NCBI GenBank assembly: GCA_937903005.1
Contig: CALFNR010000048.1
Location: 1 to 53,909, forward strand
Reading direction: 5' to 3'
Length of the DNA stretch: 53,909 nucleotides
Source of the DNA: Clostridium_AI sp002297865
GTDB taxonomy: Bacteria > Bacillota > Clostridia > Lachnospirales > Lachnospiraceae
Below, piece after piece: positions 1 through 7,061 of this stretch (positions within the stretch are counted from its first letter, which is position 1; the number at the start of each line of letters is the position of its first letter). A program made the translations under genes and the position numbers. The notes beneath the pieces were generated by a model. It was not told the DNA's origin, did not search any database, and worked only from the letters and a program-made list of their open reading frames with translations.

Positions 1-339
1 TCCAAGATTCTTTGGACCAAACTCAACATCTTTTATGACAGAGACTTCAAATAACTGATGTTCAGGATATTGAAAAACGAGTCCTACTTTTCCACGTAAG
101 CCACGCATATCATATTTTTCCTGATAAATATCTTCTCCATTATAATAAATGTTTCCGCTAGTGGCTTTTATTAACCCATTAAACAGTTGCGTTAAGGTTG
201 ACTTTCCAGAGCCTGTATGACCAATTAACCCTATGAATTCACCGTCTTGTATGGTAAGGTTCACATCCTTTAATGCGTGCTTAACAAAAGTAGTTCCTGG
301 AGAATAGATGTAATTTACATTTTTCAATTGAATTGTCAT
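1..339 (-). CDS. ecfA2: Energy-coupling factor transporter ATPase EcfA2 (3' end outside window)
   Basis: The first 113 residues of an ABC ATPase of the vitamin/metal ECF importers are present; the gene runs off the left edge. I read MTIQLKNVNYIYSPGT at the start, a Walker A GHTGSGKST and a Q-loop segment VGLVFQYPEHQLFE, which are typical of the EcfA family. Its ATG overlaps the stop of the upstream ecfA1 by four bases (ATGA), so the two are translationally coupled. By family knowledge, EcfA1 and EcfA2 form a heterodimer that powers EcfT and exchangeable S components. EcfT is expected just outside the window. The signature motif and Walker B are not visible, so A2 rather than A1 is inferred from order. 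Confidence 0.9.
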   Translation of the reverse strand, partial: MTIQLKNVNYIYSPGTTFVKHALKDVNLTIQDGEFIGLIGHTGSGKSTLTQLFNGLIKATSGNIYYNGEDIYQEKYDMRGLRGKVGLVFQYPEHQLFEVSVIKDVEFGPKNLG

Positions 340-1202
340 CTTTTCTTTTCCTCCCTTAAACGAGCAATTTCATCAATTAGCTCTTCTTTTGTTAAAATGC
401 CTTCTTTGATTGGAAGCCCGCCATTTCTTAACTCATACGCTAACTCCGTTACTTGTGGCACACTCAAACGAATCGCTCTTAATTCATCTACACGTTTGAA
501 TATGTCTCTAGGGGTTCCTTCCATCACAACTTTTCCCTTATCCATTACAACTACATGATCTGCATCTACTACTTCTTCCATGTAGTGTGTAATTAAGATA
601 ACACTTACTTTTTCTTTTCTGTTTAACTCATAGAGTGCATCTAAAACTTCTTTTCTACCTTTCGGATCAAGCATTGCTGTTGGCTCATCTAATATAATAC
701 AGGACGGTTTCATTGCCAATATACCTGCTATTGCAACACGTTGCTTTTGACCTCCAGAAAGCCTGTTAGGTGATTCCTTACGAAACTCATACATACCTAC
801 AGCTTTTAAACTGTAGATAACTCGTTCCCAAATTTCATTGCTTGGTACTCCTAGATTTTCTGGACCAAATCCCACATCCTCTTCTACGACATTTGAAATG
901 AGTTGATTATCCGGGTTTTGAAATACAAGTCCCGCCGTCTGTCTAATGTCCCAGAGATGTGCTTCTTCTTTCGTATCCATTTCTTCAACCCAAATTGTTC
1001 CCTCAGAAGGCATTAGTATTGCATTTAATTGTTTTGCTAAGGTTGACTTTCCAGAGCCATTATGTCCTAAAACAGCAGTAAAATCGCCTTTTTTAATAGA
1101 AATACAAACGTCATCTACCGCTCGTTTTACTGCTTCTATCTCACCATTTTCATCTTTACGAATATAGTCGAATACAACATGTTCTGCTTTGATAATATCC
1201 AT
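336..1202 (-). CDS. ecfA1: Energy-coupling factor transporter ATPase EcfA1
   Basis: Complete 288-residue cytosolic ABC ATPase of an ECF-type importer, which hydrolyses ATP to drive uptake of vitamins or metals through EcfT and an S component. Visible motifs are Walker A GHNGSGKST (46-54), Q-loop Gln95 in FQNPDNQL, signature LSGGQ (148-152), Walker B CIILDE (168-173) and H-loop His206. The ATG has a GGTGGAG ribosome binding site six to eight bases upstream. Position directly after rplQ and before ecfA2 is the usual firmicute arrangement. A rho-independent terminator lies 26 bases before the start with no clear promoter after it, so expression probably depends on read-through or a promoter inside rplQ. 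Confidence 0.95.
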   Translation of the reverse strand: MDIIKAEHVVFDYIRKDENGEIEAVKRAVDDVCISIKKGDFTAVLGHNGSGKSTLAKQLNAILMPSEGTIWVEEMDTKEEAHLWDIRQTAGLVFQNPDNQLISNVVEEDVGFGPENLGVPSNEIWERVIYSLKAVGMYEFRKESPNRLSGGQKQRVAIAGILAMKPSCIILDEPTAMLDPKGRKEVLDALYELNRKEKVSVILITHYMEEVVDADHVVVMDKGKVVMEGTPRDIFKRVDELRAIRLSVPQVTELAYELRNGGLPIKEGILTKEELIDEIARLREEKKR

Positions 1203-1227
1203 TTCTCCACCAAGCTTTCCTAGTAAT

Positions 1228-1264
1228 CAAAAAAAGACAGGCAAGAATTTACTTACCTGTCTTT
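1228..1264 (-). terminator. Rho-independent terminator after rplQ
   Basis: Perfect 9-bp stem: AAAGACAGG at 1233-1241 pairs with CCTGTCTTT at 1256-1264 around a 14-nt loop. On the minus strand it is followed by a run of about seven T. It closes the alpha operon, yet sits only 26 bases before the ecfA1 start, so it may act as a partial terminator that lowers ecfA expression relative to rplQ. Confidence 0.85.
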
Positions 1265-1277
1265 CAAGAATTATCTA

Positions 1278-1814
1278 CTATACTAATTCGATAAGAACTT
1301 CCATAGCAGCATCACCTTTACGAGGTCCGATCTTTACGATTCTTGTATAACCACCGTTGCGGTCTGCATATTTAGGAGCGATTTCATCAAAAAGTTTTTG
1401 AGTCATGTCAACTTCTTTCGTGTTTTTCTTTTTACCAGCATTAGTTGTTGGTACTTCTTTTACACTGTAAAGAGTTTTCATCATCTGTCTTCTAGCATGT
1501 AATCTAGAAGCGTTATCCTTTTTAATTTCTTTCTGTACTTCATCATAAACAGTAACTTTCTTACCATCTACAACTTCTTTTACATTTTTACCATCTTTAT
1601 CTTTACGAGCAACTTTCGCAGTAACAGTTACAGTTTCATAGTTATCTTTCTCTTTAACAGCTAACGCGATTAAGCTCTCTGCCATTCTACGGATTTCTTT
1701 TGCTTTTGCTTCAGTAGTAACAATTTTTCCATTGTATAACAAATTAGTTACCTGATTTCTTAGCAAAGCTTTTCTCTGGCTAGATGTTCTACCAAGTTTT
1801 CTATAGCCTGCCAT
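1278..1814 (-). CDS. rplQ: 50S ribosomal protein L17 (bL17), enlarged form
   Basis: Large-subunit protein at the polypeptide exit region. The N-terminus (MAGYRKLGRTSSQRKALLRN) and the C-terminal block GGYTRIVKIGPRKGDAAMEV are canonical L17. At 178 residues it is about 50 longer than the usual 113-130. The excess lies in a lysine-rich segment at about 58-100 and a second at about 118-136. The frame is intact, so these look like lineage-specific insertions rather than damage. Start ATG follows AGGAGGCACTCAC. It is the last gene of the alpha operon, 21 bases after rpoA, and is followed by a terminator. Confidence 0.97.
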   Translation of the reverse strand: MAGYRKLGRTSSQRKALLRNQVTNLLYNGKIVTTEAKAKEIRRMAESLIALAVKEKDNYETVTVTAKVARKDKDGKNVKEVVDGKKVTVYDEVQKEIKKDNASRLHARRQMMKTLYSVKEVPTTNAGKKKNTKEVDMTQKLFDEIAPKYADRNGGYTRIVKIGPRKGDAAMEVLIELV

Positions 1815-1835
1815 GTGAGTGCCTCCTTCTATTTA

Positions 1836-2792
1836 TTATTCGTCACCTAAGTTAAGTGATAAACCTAATTCTTTTAATTTTGCTAAAACTTCTTCAAGTG
1901 ATTTTCTACCAAGGTTTCTAACTTTCATCATGTCCTCAGCCGTTCTGTTTGTCAACTCTTCAACAGTGTTGATACCTGCTCTCTTTAAGCAGTTGTAAGA
2001 ACGTACTGACAACTCAAGTTCATCTATATTCATTTCAAGTACTTTTTCTTTTTCATTGTCTTCCTTTTCGACCATGATTTCTGCTGTTCTAGCATTCTCA
2101 GATAAGTCGATAAAAGAATTCAAGTGTTCAGAAAGTACCTTAGCCGCCAAGCTAACTGCTTCGTCTGGTTCTAAAGTTCCATTCGTAAATACATCTAATG
2201 TAAGCTTATCATAATCAGTAATTTGACCTACACGAGTATTTTCAACAGTTAAATTCACACGCTCAACAGGAGTGTAGATGGAGTCAACAGGAATAACACC
2301 AATTGGAAGATCAGGATTTTTGTTCTTATCAGAACTTACATAACCACGACCTTTAGTGATTGTTAATTCCATATATAATTTGCTATCGCTGCCACTAAGT
2401 GTTGCAATAACTAAATCTGGATTTAAAATCTCGATGTCTGGATCTACTTGGATATCACCAGCAGTCACAACACCGTCTCCCTCAAACTCAATATAAGCTG
2501 TTTTAGGCTCGTTGGTCTCACTTGTATTTTTGATTGCCAAACTCTTAATGTTCATGATGATTTCAGTCACATCTTCCTTAACACCGGAGATAGAACTGAA
2601 TTCATGAACAACACCGTCGATCTTTACTTGACTAACAGCCACGCCTGGCAAGGATGAAAGCATAATTCTTCTTAGAGAATTACCCAAAGTTGTACCATAA
2701 CCTCTTTCAAGAGGCTCTACTACAAATCGTCCGTATTTTTTATCATCAGAAATTTCTGCAATCTCAATTTTTGGTTTTTCAAAATCAAACAC
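1836..2792 (-). CDS. rpoA: RNA polymerase alpha subunit
   Basis: 318-residue alpha subunit, the assembly platform of RNA polymerase. The N-terminal dimerisation domain (about 1-230) contains YGTTLGNSLRRIMLSSLPG. The C-terminal helix-hairpin-helix domain (about 245-310), which contacts UP elements and activators, contains RAGINTVEELTNRTAEDMMK and LGRKSLEEV. The start is GTG preceded by GGAGGG at good spacing, with MFDFEKPKIEIAEI as expected for the family. It lies between rpsD and rplQ in the alpha operon. Nothing unusual was seen. Confidence 0.98.
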   Translation of the reverse strand: MFDFEKPKIEIAEISDDKKYGRFVVEPLERGYGTTLGNSLRRIMLSSLPGVAVSQVKIDGVVHEFSSISGVKEDVTEIIMNIKSLAIKNTSETNEPKTAYIEFEGDGVVTAGDIQVDPDIEILNPDLVIATLSGSDSKLYMELTITKGRGYVSSDKNKNPDLPIGVIPVDSIYTPVERVNLTVENTRVGQITDYDKLTLDVFTNGTLEPDEAVSLAAKVLSEHLNSFIDLSENARTAEIMVEKEDNEKEKVLEMNIDELELSVRSYNCLKRAGINTVEELTNRTAEDMMKVRNLGRKSLEEVLAKLKELGLSLNLGDE

Positions 2793-2847
2793 GAATGGAC
2801 CCTCCTTTTGGGTTTATATGCTATTACAATCACTTTGTTATATAGGA

Positions 2848-3441
2848 TTATTTACTATATAACTCGACGATAAGCATTTCATTTACTGGAACATCAATTT
2901 GATCTCTTGTTGGAAGTTCTTTAACAGTACCAGATAAGTTTTCCTGATCAGCTTCTAACCAAGCAGGAACTACTCTAGAACCAGTAACTTCTAAGATATC
3001 TTTATATCTCTGAGCTGATTTATATTTCTCAGCGATTTCAATAACATCACCAGCTTTTACAGAGTAAGATGGGATGTTAACTCTTTTACCATTAACTAAT
3101 ACATGTTTATGGTCAACGATCTGTCTAGCTTCTCTTCTAGTTCTTGCGTAACCCATTCTGTAGATTACGTTATCTAATCTAAGCTCAAGAAGAATCATTA
3201 AGTTTTCACCTGTTGTGCTTAATTTCATTTTCTCAGCTTTAGCATACATATTTCTGAAAGGTTTTTCTAATACGCCATAGATGAATTTAGCCTTTTGTTT
3301 TTCTTTTAACTGAAGACCATATTCACTTTGTTTTTTTCCTGCTCTTGTATTTCTATTAGATTTTTTAGCAAGACCCATGTAAATTGGATCTAAACCAAGC
3401 ATTCTACATCTTTTAAGAACCGGGCTTCTATCAATTGCCAT
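2848..3441 (-). CDS. rpsD: 30S ribosomal protein S4 (uS4)
   Basis: Primary 16S rRNA binding protein of the small subunit, 197 residues. The S4-type RNA-binding domain is visible at about 90-150 (LDNVIYRMGYARTRREARQI, then VNGKRVNIPSY). ATG follows TTAGGAGGTAAATTCA. The N-terminus lacks a zinc-binding Cys cluster: only one Cys is seen, so this is the Cys-poor S4 form. S4 is a known translational autoregulator in E. coli (rpsM leader) and B. subtilis (its own leader). Here it lies inside the alpha operon, with foldable spacers before both rpsD and rpsM. Confidence 0.98.
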   Translation of the reverse strand: MAIDRSPVLKRCRMLGLDPIYMGLAKKSNRNTRAGKKQSEYGLQLKEKQKAKFIYGVLEKPFRNMYAKAEKMKLSTTGENLMILLELRLDNVIYRMGYARTRREARQIVDHKHVLVNGKRVNIPSYSVKAGDVIEIAEKYKSAQRYKDILEVTGSRVVPAWLEADQENLSGTVKELPTRDQIDVPVNEMLIVELYSK

Positions 3442-3565
3442 TGAATTTACCTCCTAAGTTTTTCACTCTATTTCAATATTGTTCGGTAGCCATAGCCCCT
3501 ACTACAATTCGACACATTTCAACAATTATAACCACATAAATGTGGATTAAAATATTGCTTTACAA
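3442..3565 (-). promoter_or_regulatory. 124-nt spacer before rpsD with small hairpins
   Basis: Non-coding spacer between rpsK and rpsD. On the transcribed strand it contains CCACATTTATGTGG (about 3531-3545) and a GTAG/CTAC pair enclosing a G-rich loop about 60 bases before the rpsD start, then the rpsD Shine-Dalgarno. No T-run follows either hairpin, so it is not a terminator. It could be an S4-binding leader, as known in other Firmicutes, but I could not match a known fold. Confidence 0.35.
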
Positions 3566-3961
3566 TTATACACGACGACGTTTTGGTGGTCTACATCCAT
3601 TGTGAGGAACTGGTGTTACGTCACGAATGCTTGTAACTTCGATTCCACAAGCTTGAAGAGCACGGATTGCTGCTTCTCTACCTGAACCAGGACCTTTTAC
3701 CATAACTTCTACAGATTTTAAACCGTGTGGTAAAGCTGCTTTTGCTGCAGTTTCAGCTGCCATCTGAGCTGCGAATGGAGTTGATTTTCTAGAACCTCTG
3801 AATCCTAATCCACCTGCACTTGCCCAAGAAATAGCATTACCTTCTGAATCTGTCAGCGTAACGATTGTATTATTAAAAGATGACTGAATATGTGCTTGTC
3901 CACGATCAACGTTTTTTCTAACACGTTTTTTTGTCACTTTTTTTGCTACTTTTTTAGCCAT
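3566..3961 (-). CDS. rpsK: 30S ribosomal protein S11 (uS11)
   Basis: Small-subunit platform protein, 131 residues. Diagnostic blocks are AHIQSSFNNTIVTLTD, SAGGLGFRGSRKSTPFAAQ and the C-terminal VTPVPHNGCRPPKRRRV. I chose the ATG seven bases after GGAGGG, giving MAKKVAKKV. An in-frame TTG two codons upstream lies too close to the Shine-Dalgarno. Located between rpsM and rpsD. Confidence 0.97.
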   Translation of the reverse strand: MAKKVAKKVTKKRVRKNVDRGQAHIQSSFNNTIVTLTDSEGNAISWASAGGLGFRGSRKSTPFAAQMAAETAAKAALPHGLKSVEVMVKGPGSGREAAIRALQACGIEVTSIRDVTPVPHNGCRPPKRRRV

Positions 3962-4036
3962 TGACAAACCCTCCTACTGGATTTCAAAATTAATTTTTAT
4001 CACGTATGATTTTATAATCACTTATTATTATTTTAA

Positions 4037-4405
4037 TTATTTCTTCTTATTTGCAACTGTACGCTTAGGACCTTTTCTTGTTCTAGCGTTTGTCTTTGTC
4101 TTCTGTCCACGAACTGGAAGACCTTTTCTATGACGGATTCCTCTATAGCATCCGATTTCCTGTAGTCTCTTGATGTTAAGAGCGATTTCTCTTCTTAAAT
4201 CACCTTCTACAGTTTGAGAAGCATCAATTACGTCACGAATTCTAGCAACTTCTTCGTCAGTTAAATCCTTACAACGTGTATCTGGATTAACTTTTGCTTC
4301 TGCTAAGATACGATTGGAACTTACTCTACCGATACCGTATACATAAGTTAAACCAATCTCAACACGTTTTTCTCTTGGTAAATCTACACCACTAATACGA
4401 GCCAT
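4037..4405 (-). CDS. rpsM: 30S ribosomal protein S13 (uS13)
   Basis: Small-subunit head protein that contacts the P-site tRNA and forms intersubunit bridges; 122 residues. It begins MARISGVDLPREKRVEIGLT and ends in the basic tail NARTRKGPKRTVANKKK. ATG follows TGGAGGTTAACGTAC. It is preceded by an unusually long 361-base spacer after rpmJ (described separately) and followed by rpsK after about 70 bases. Confidence 0.98.
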   Translation of the reverse strand: MARISGVDLPREKRVEIGLTYVYGIGRVSSNRILAEAKVNPDTRCKDLTDEEVARIRDVIDASQTVEGDLRREIALNIKRLQEIGCYRGIRHRKGLPVRGQKTKTNARTRKGPKRTVANKKK

Positions 4406-4766
4406 GTACGTTAACCTCCATAAAATTTGAATAGTTTTTCATTGATTGTTTGATTATGCGATGACAACATATCCGAGCGTGCCACCACATCAGCCGCTTT
4501 AAACCATGATAGGAACGCACAGAAGTACCCCCTATGAAATATTACAATGACGGTGTAATATTTCAAGCAGTTAATCAGACTGCCCACAGTATCACATGGA
4601 GTAATATTAAAATCACTCTCATTCACATGCAAACCATGTGTGCCACAAAGGGCTTGTAACACAAAAAGCAAGACTTATCTATATATTGAACGTATTCTAC
4701 GAAACATCCAATGCATAAACAACGCCGAAATCAGACAAGCTGACTTCATCAGGCGTAAGAATCTTC
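4406..4766 (-). promoter_or_regulatory. Long structured spacer between rpmJ and rpsM, candidate leader RNA
   Basis: 361 bases without a convincing gene. On the transcribed strand there are at least three clean hairpins: a 10-bp perfect stem GAAATATTAC/GTAATATTTC (4536-4545 with 4555-4564), a 6-bp stem CACATG/CATGTG (4624-4640), and GCAGT/ACTGC at about 4567-4583. None is followed by a T-run. In E. coli the rpsM leader is where S4 represses the alpha operon, so a regulatory leader is a reasonable inference, but the fold is not recognised. An 86-codon open frame here lacks a ribosome binding site and any recognisable family. Confidence 0.45.
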
Positions 4767-4880
4767 TTAGCCTTGTCTTTGTTTGTGTCTAGGATTTTCG
4801 CAGATTACTCTAACGCTTCCTTTTCTTTTAATGATTTTGCATTTTTCACAAATTGGTTTTACAGATGACCTTACTTTCAT
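4767..4880 (-). CDS. rpmJ: 50S ribosomal protein L36 (bL36), zinc-binding form
   Basis: Short gene of 37 residues beginning MKVRSSVKPICEKCKIIKRK and ending in PRHKQRQG. The zinc ligands Cys11, Cys14, Cys27 and His32 are all present, so this is the zinc-dependent type. ATG is preceded by AAAGGAGAGAATTACG. It is the first gene of the alpha transcription unit, about 28 bases after the predicted transcription start of a strong promoter. Position after infA is standard. Confidence 0.96.
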   Translation of the reverse strand: MKVRSSVKPICEKCKIIKRKGSVRVICENPRHKQRQG

Positions 4881-4914
4881 CGTAATTCTCTCCTTTCGCA
4901 AAAGTCCACTTGCT

Positions 4915-4943
4915 ATTTTAGCATAAGTTTCAAGCGAATGCAA
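4915..4943 (-). promoter_or_regulatory. Sigma-A type promoter of the alpha operon (rpmJ onward)
   Basis: On the minus strand: -35 TTGCAT (4943-4938), a 17-base spacer, and -10 TAAAAT (4920-4915) with an extended -10 TG one base before it. It lies between the terminator after infA and rpmJ, giving a leader of about 28 bases. This divides the cluster into two transcription units. Confidence 0.75.
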
Positions 4944-4964
4944 GCAGAAGTTTACTGAATAACC

Positions 4965-4996
4965 AAAAAAATTATTCCTGATCTTGAAATAATTTT
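4965..4996 (-). terminator. Rho-independent terminator after infA
   Basis: AT-rich stem: AAAATTATTC at 4968-4977 pairs with GAAATAATTTT at 4986-4996 with one bulged base. A run of seven T follows on the minus strand. Sixteen bases after the infA stop and before the rpmJ promoter. The weak AT stem suggests incomplete termination. Confidence 0.65.
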
Positions 4997-5012
4997 CAGA
5001 TGATTATTACAT

Positions 5013-5231
5013 CTATTTATCACGCCATATGATTCTTCCTTTTGTTAAATCATATGGGGATAACTCTAAAGTTACTTTGTCACCAGGTAAAATACGAATG
5101 AAGTTCATTCTTAACTTACCACTGATGTGTGCCAATACTTTATGGCCATTTTCTAATTCTACCTGAAACATTGCGTTTGGTAGCTTTTCAATTACTGTTC
5201 CTTCGATTTCAACTACGTCTGCTTTTGACAT
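5013..5231 (-). CDS. infA: Translation initiation factor IF-1
   Basis: 72-residue OB-fold (S1-like) protein that binds the 30S A site during initiation. The sequence from MSKADVVEIEGTVIEKLPNA through HISGKLRMNFIRILPGDKV to the C-terminal YDLTKGRIIWRDK is canonical at usual length. ATG follows AGGAGGTAAAGAAAGT. It follows the KOW gene by 47 bases and is followed by a terminator. Confidence 0.98.
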   Translation of the reverse strand: MSKADVVEIEGTVIEKLPNAMFQVELENGHKVLAHISGKLRMNFIRILPGDKVTLELSPYDLTKGRIIWRDK

Positions 5232-5278
5232 ACTTTCTTTACCTCCTAAAATATATAACCTAACATCCTAATAAAACA

Positions 5279-5548
5279 TTAAGCATTTAACTCTTGCTTT
5301 TTTGCAAAACTCTTTAACAATTTTCTAACCTGGCTATCCTCAATACGTTCCGAATTCATAACAAATTCATCTATATAATTGGTTGGCTGAACATGTTTTT
5401 TCTTCTTTTTCTTAAGATGGTCCATAGTCTTACACTTTCCATCAGCAAGATATACATATTCGCCTTCCACTGAAATTATAACAAATAATTGTGTTTTGTC
5501 ATGTCCCGCTCGGGACTTAACTATCATACCACGTTTCATTTCTAGCAT
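5279..5548 (-). CDS. KOW-domain RNA-binding protein (L14e-like)
   Basis: 89 residues. The N-terminal half (about 5-40: RGMIVKSRAGHDKTQLFVII, then YVYLADGKCKTMDHL) is a KOW/SH3-like barrel related to the start of eukaryotic and archaeal L14e. A run of six lysines (about 46-51) and a helical C-terminus follow. Small proteins like this sit between map and infA in many Clostridia; the function is not established, and ribosome or rRNA binding is inferred from fold and place. The AAGAGG Shine-Dalgarno is inside the last codons of map, seven bases before the chosen ATG, so it is translationally coupled. An internal ATG at codon 4 is the alternative start. Confidence 0.85.
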   Translation of the reverse strand: MLEMKRGMIVKSRAGHDKTQLFVIISVEGEYVYLADGKCKTMDHLKKKKKKHVQPTNYIDEFVMNSERIEDSQVRKLLKSFAKKQELNA

Positions 5549-5552
5549 CCGA

Positions 5553-6308
5553 TTACCTCTTAAGTGATAGTATCTCGGGTTCCCCCTTGGTGATAACTAT
5601 CGTATTCTCATAGTGGGCTGATAAAGAACCATCTCTTGTAACGGCGGTCCATCTATCACTTAAAAACCTGACATCATGTGTACCATTTGTAATCATCGGT
5701 TCAACTGCCAATGTCATGCCTGCTTCAAGCTTAACACCTCTGCCTGGCATCTTAAAATTAGGTACTTGAGGTTCTTCATGAAGATTCTTACCTATACCAT
5801 GTCCAACTAATTTTCGAACAACACCGTAACCAAAGGATTCAGCATAACTTTGAATCGCTTTTGAAATATCATATAGATGATTGCCTTCTTTTGCGTATTT
5901 TATACCTTCAAAAAAACTATTTCTTGTAACATCAATTAACTGCTTTGCTTCGCTGCTAATCTCACCAACGGCATGAGTTCTTGCTGCATCAGAATGATAC
6001 CCATTATATATTACACCTGCATCCAGACTTACAATATCTCCTTCTAGTAAGATTCTCTTACTAGAAGGAATTCCATGTACAACTTCATCATTGATAGAAA
6101 CACAAATAGAAGCTGGATACCCGTTATAGTTCAGAAAGGAAGGAATACATCCAAAACTGCGAATAATCTCTTCACCTTTTTTATCAATATCCTTTGTAGA
6201 AATACCTGGTTTAATGAATTGCTCTAACTCATCATGAACAGTTGCAAGAATCTTACCAGCTTCTCGCATCAGTTCGATTTCTCTTTCTGTTTTAATGCTA
6301 ATAGACAT
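5553..6308 (-). CDS. map: Methionine aminopeptidase, type I
   Basis: Removes the initiator methionine from nascent proteins. 251 residues with the full dimetal site: Asp96, Asp107, His170, Glu203 and Glu234, plus the substrate-contacting His79. It has no N-terminal zinc finger or SH3-binding extension, so it is type Ia. ATG lies two bases after the adk stop with a weak AGGTG site inside adk, so translation is probably coupled. The block adk-map-KOW gene-infA is typical of Firmicutes. Confidence 0.97.
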   Translation of the reverse strand: MSISIKTEREIELMREAGKILATVHDELEQFIKPGISTKDIDKKGEEIIRSFGCIPSFLNYNGYPASICVSINDEVVHGIPSSKRILLEGDIVSLDAGVIYNGYHSDAARTHAVGEISSEAKQLIDVTRNSFFEGIKYAKEGNHLYDISKAIQSYAESFGYGVVRKLVGHGIGKNLHEEPQVPNFKMPGRGVKLEAGMTLAVEPMITNGTHDVRFLSDRWTAVTRDGSLSAHYENTIVITKGEPEILSLKR

Positions 6309-6310
6309 TC

Positions 6311-6955
6311 TTATTCACCTAGAACTTTCACAATTGCACCGAAAACATCAGACATTTCCTGTGTTCCATCAATATCAACTAAAATATCTTTCTTATTATA
6401 ATAGTCGATTAATGGCTGTGTCTGCTCATGATATACATCCAAACGTTTTTTTACTGTTTCTGGCTTGTCGTCATCTCTTAAAACAAGTTCACCACCACAT
6501 GCATCACATACACCTTCCTTTTTTGTTGGTGCATATACGATGTGATAAGTTCCACCACAGCTTACGCAGGCACGACGGCCTGACATTCTGTTAATGATGT
6601 TCTCATCTGGAACATCTACGTTGATTGCGTAATCAACTTTTTCATTAATAGCAGATAATGCATTATCAAGAGCTTCCGCTTGAGGAATTGTTCTTGGAAA
6701 ACCATCTAAAACATAACCATTTTTAGCGTCATCCTGACCTACTCTATCAACTACTAAATCTACTACTAATTCATCTGGCACTAGTAAGCCTTGATCCATA
6801 TAGGTTTTTGCTTTTTTGCCTAATTCAGTCCCGTTTTTAATGTTTGCTCTAAAAATATCACCAGTAGAAATATGAGGAATGTTATATTTCTCTGCAATTT
6901 TCTTAGCCTGAGTTCCTTTTCCTGCTCCAGGAGCACCTAACATAATTATTTTCAT
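6311..6955 (-). CDS. adk: Adenylate kinase, zinc-binding LID
   Basis: Interconverts ATP plus AMP with two ADP. 214 residues with P-loop GAPGAGKGT (7-15), DGFPRT (84-89) and a long LID domain carrying Cys130, Cys133, Cys150 and Cys153, a four-Cys zinc site common in Gram-positive adenylate kinases. I chose the ATG eight bases after GGAGG (MKIIMLGAPGAGKG). An in-frame start seven codons upstream would place the Shine-Dalgarno inside the gene. It is separated from secY by a strong hairpin and directly precedes map. Confidence 0.97.
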   Translation of the reverse strand: MKIIMLGAPGAGKGTQAKKIAEKYNIPHISTGDIFRANIKNGTELGKKAKTYMDQGLLVPDELVVDLVVDRVGQDDAKNGYVLDGFPRTIPQAEALDNALSAINEKVDYAINVDVPDENIINRMSGRRACVSCGGTYHIVYAPTKKEGVCDACGGELVLRDDDKPETVKKRLDVYHEQTQPLIDYYNKKDILVDIDGTQEMSDVFGAIVKVLGE

Positions 6956-7007
6956 GAATATTACCTCCACAGTCATACTAATAATTTACTAATTTTGTTA
7001 TACATAG

Positions 7008-7052
7008 AAAAATCATTTTAGCTGTAGTTTTCACTACAGCCAAAATGATTTT
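7008..7052 (-). terminator. Strong hairpin between secY and adk (terminator or attenuator)
   Basis: 19-bp stem with a 6-base loop: arms at 7009-7027 and 7034-7052. The only non-Watson-Crick position is A/C on the plus strand but G-U in RNA read from the minus strand, so it is built to fold in the minus-strand transcript. Five T follow on that strand. No obvious promoter lies between it and adk, so it probably attenuates or marks RNA processing rather than ending transcription fully. Confidence 0.7.
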
Positions 7053-7061
7053 CATTGCTCA

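Noticed and set aside
4411..4671. 86-codon open frame on the minus strand between rpmJ and rpsM
   Set aside because: No ribosome binding site, no recognisable family, and it overlaps perfect hairpins and ends at the rpsM Shine-Dalgarno. Treated as leader sequence.
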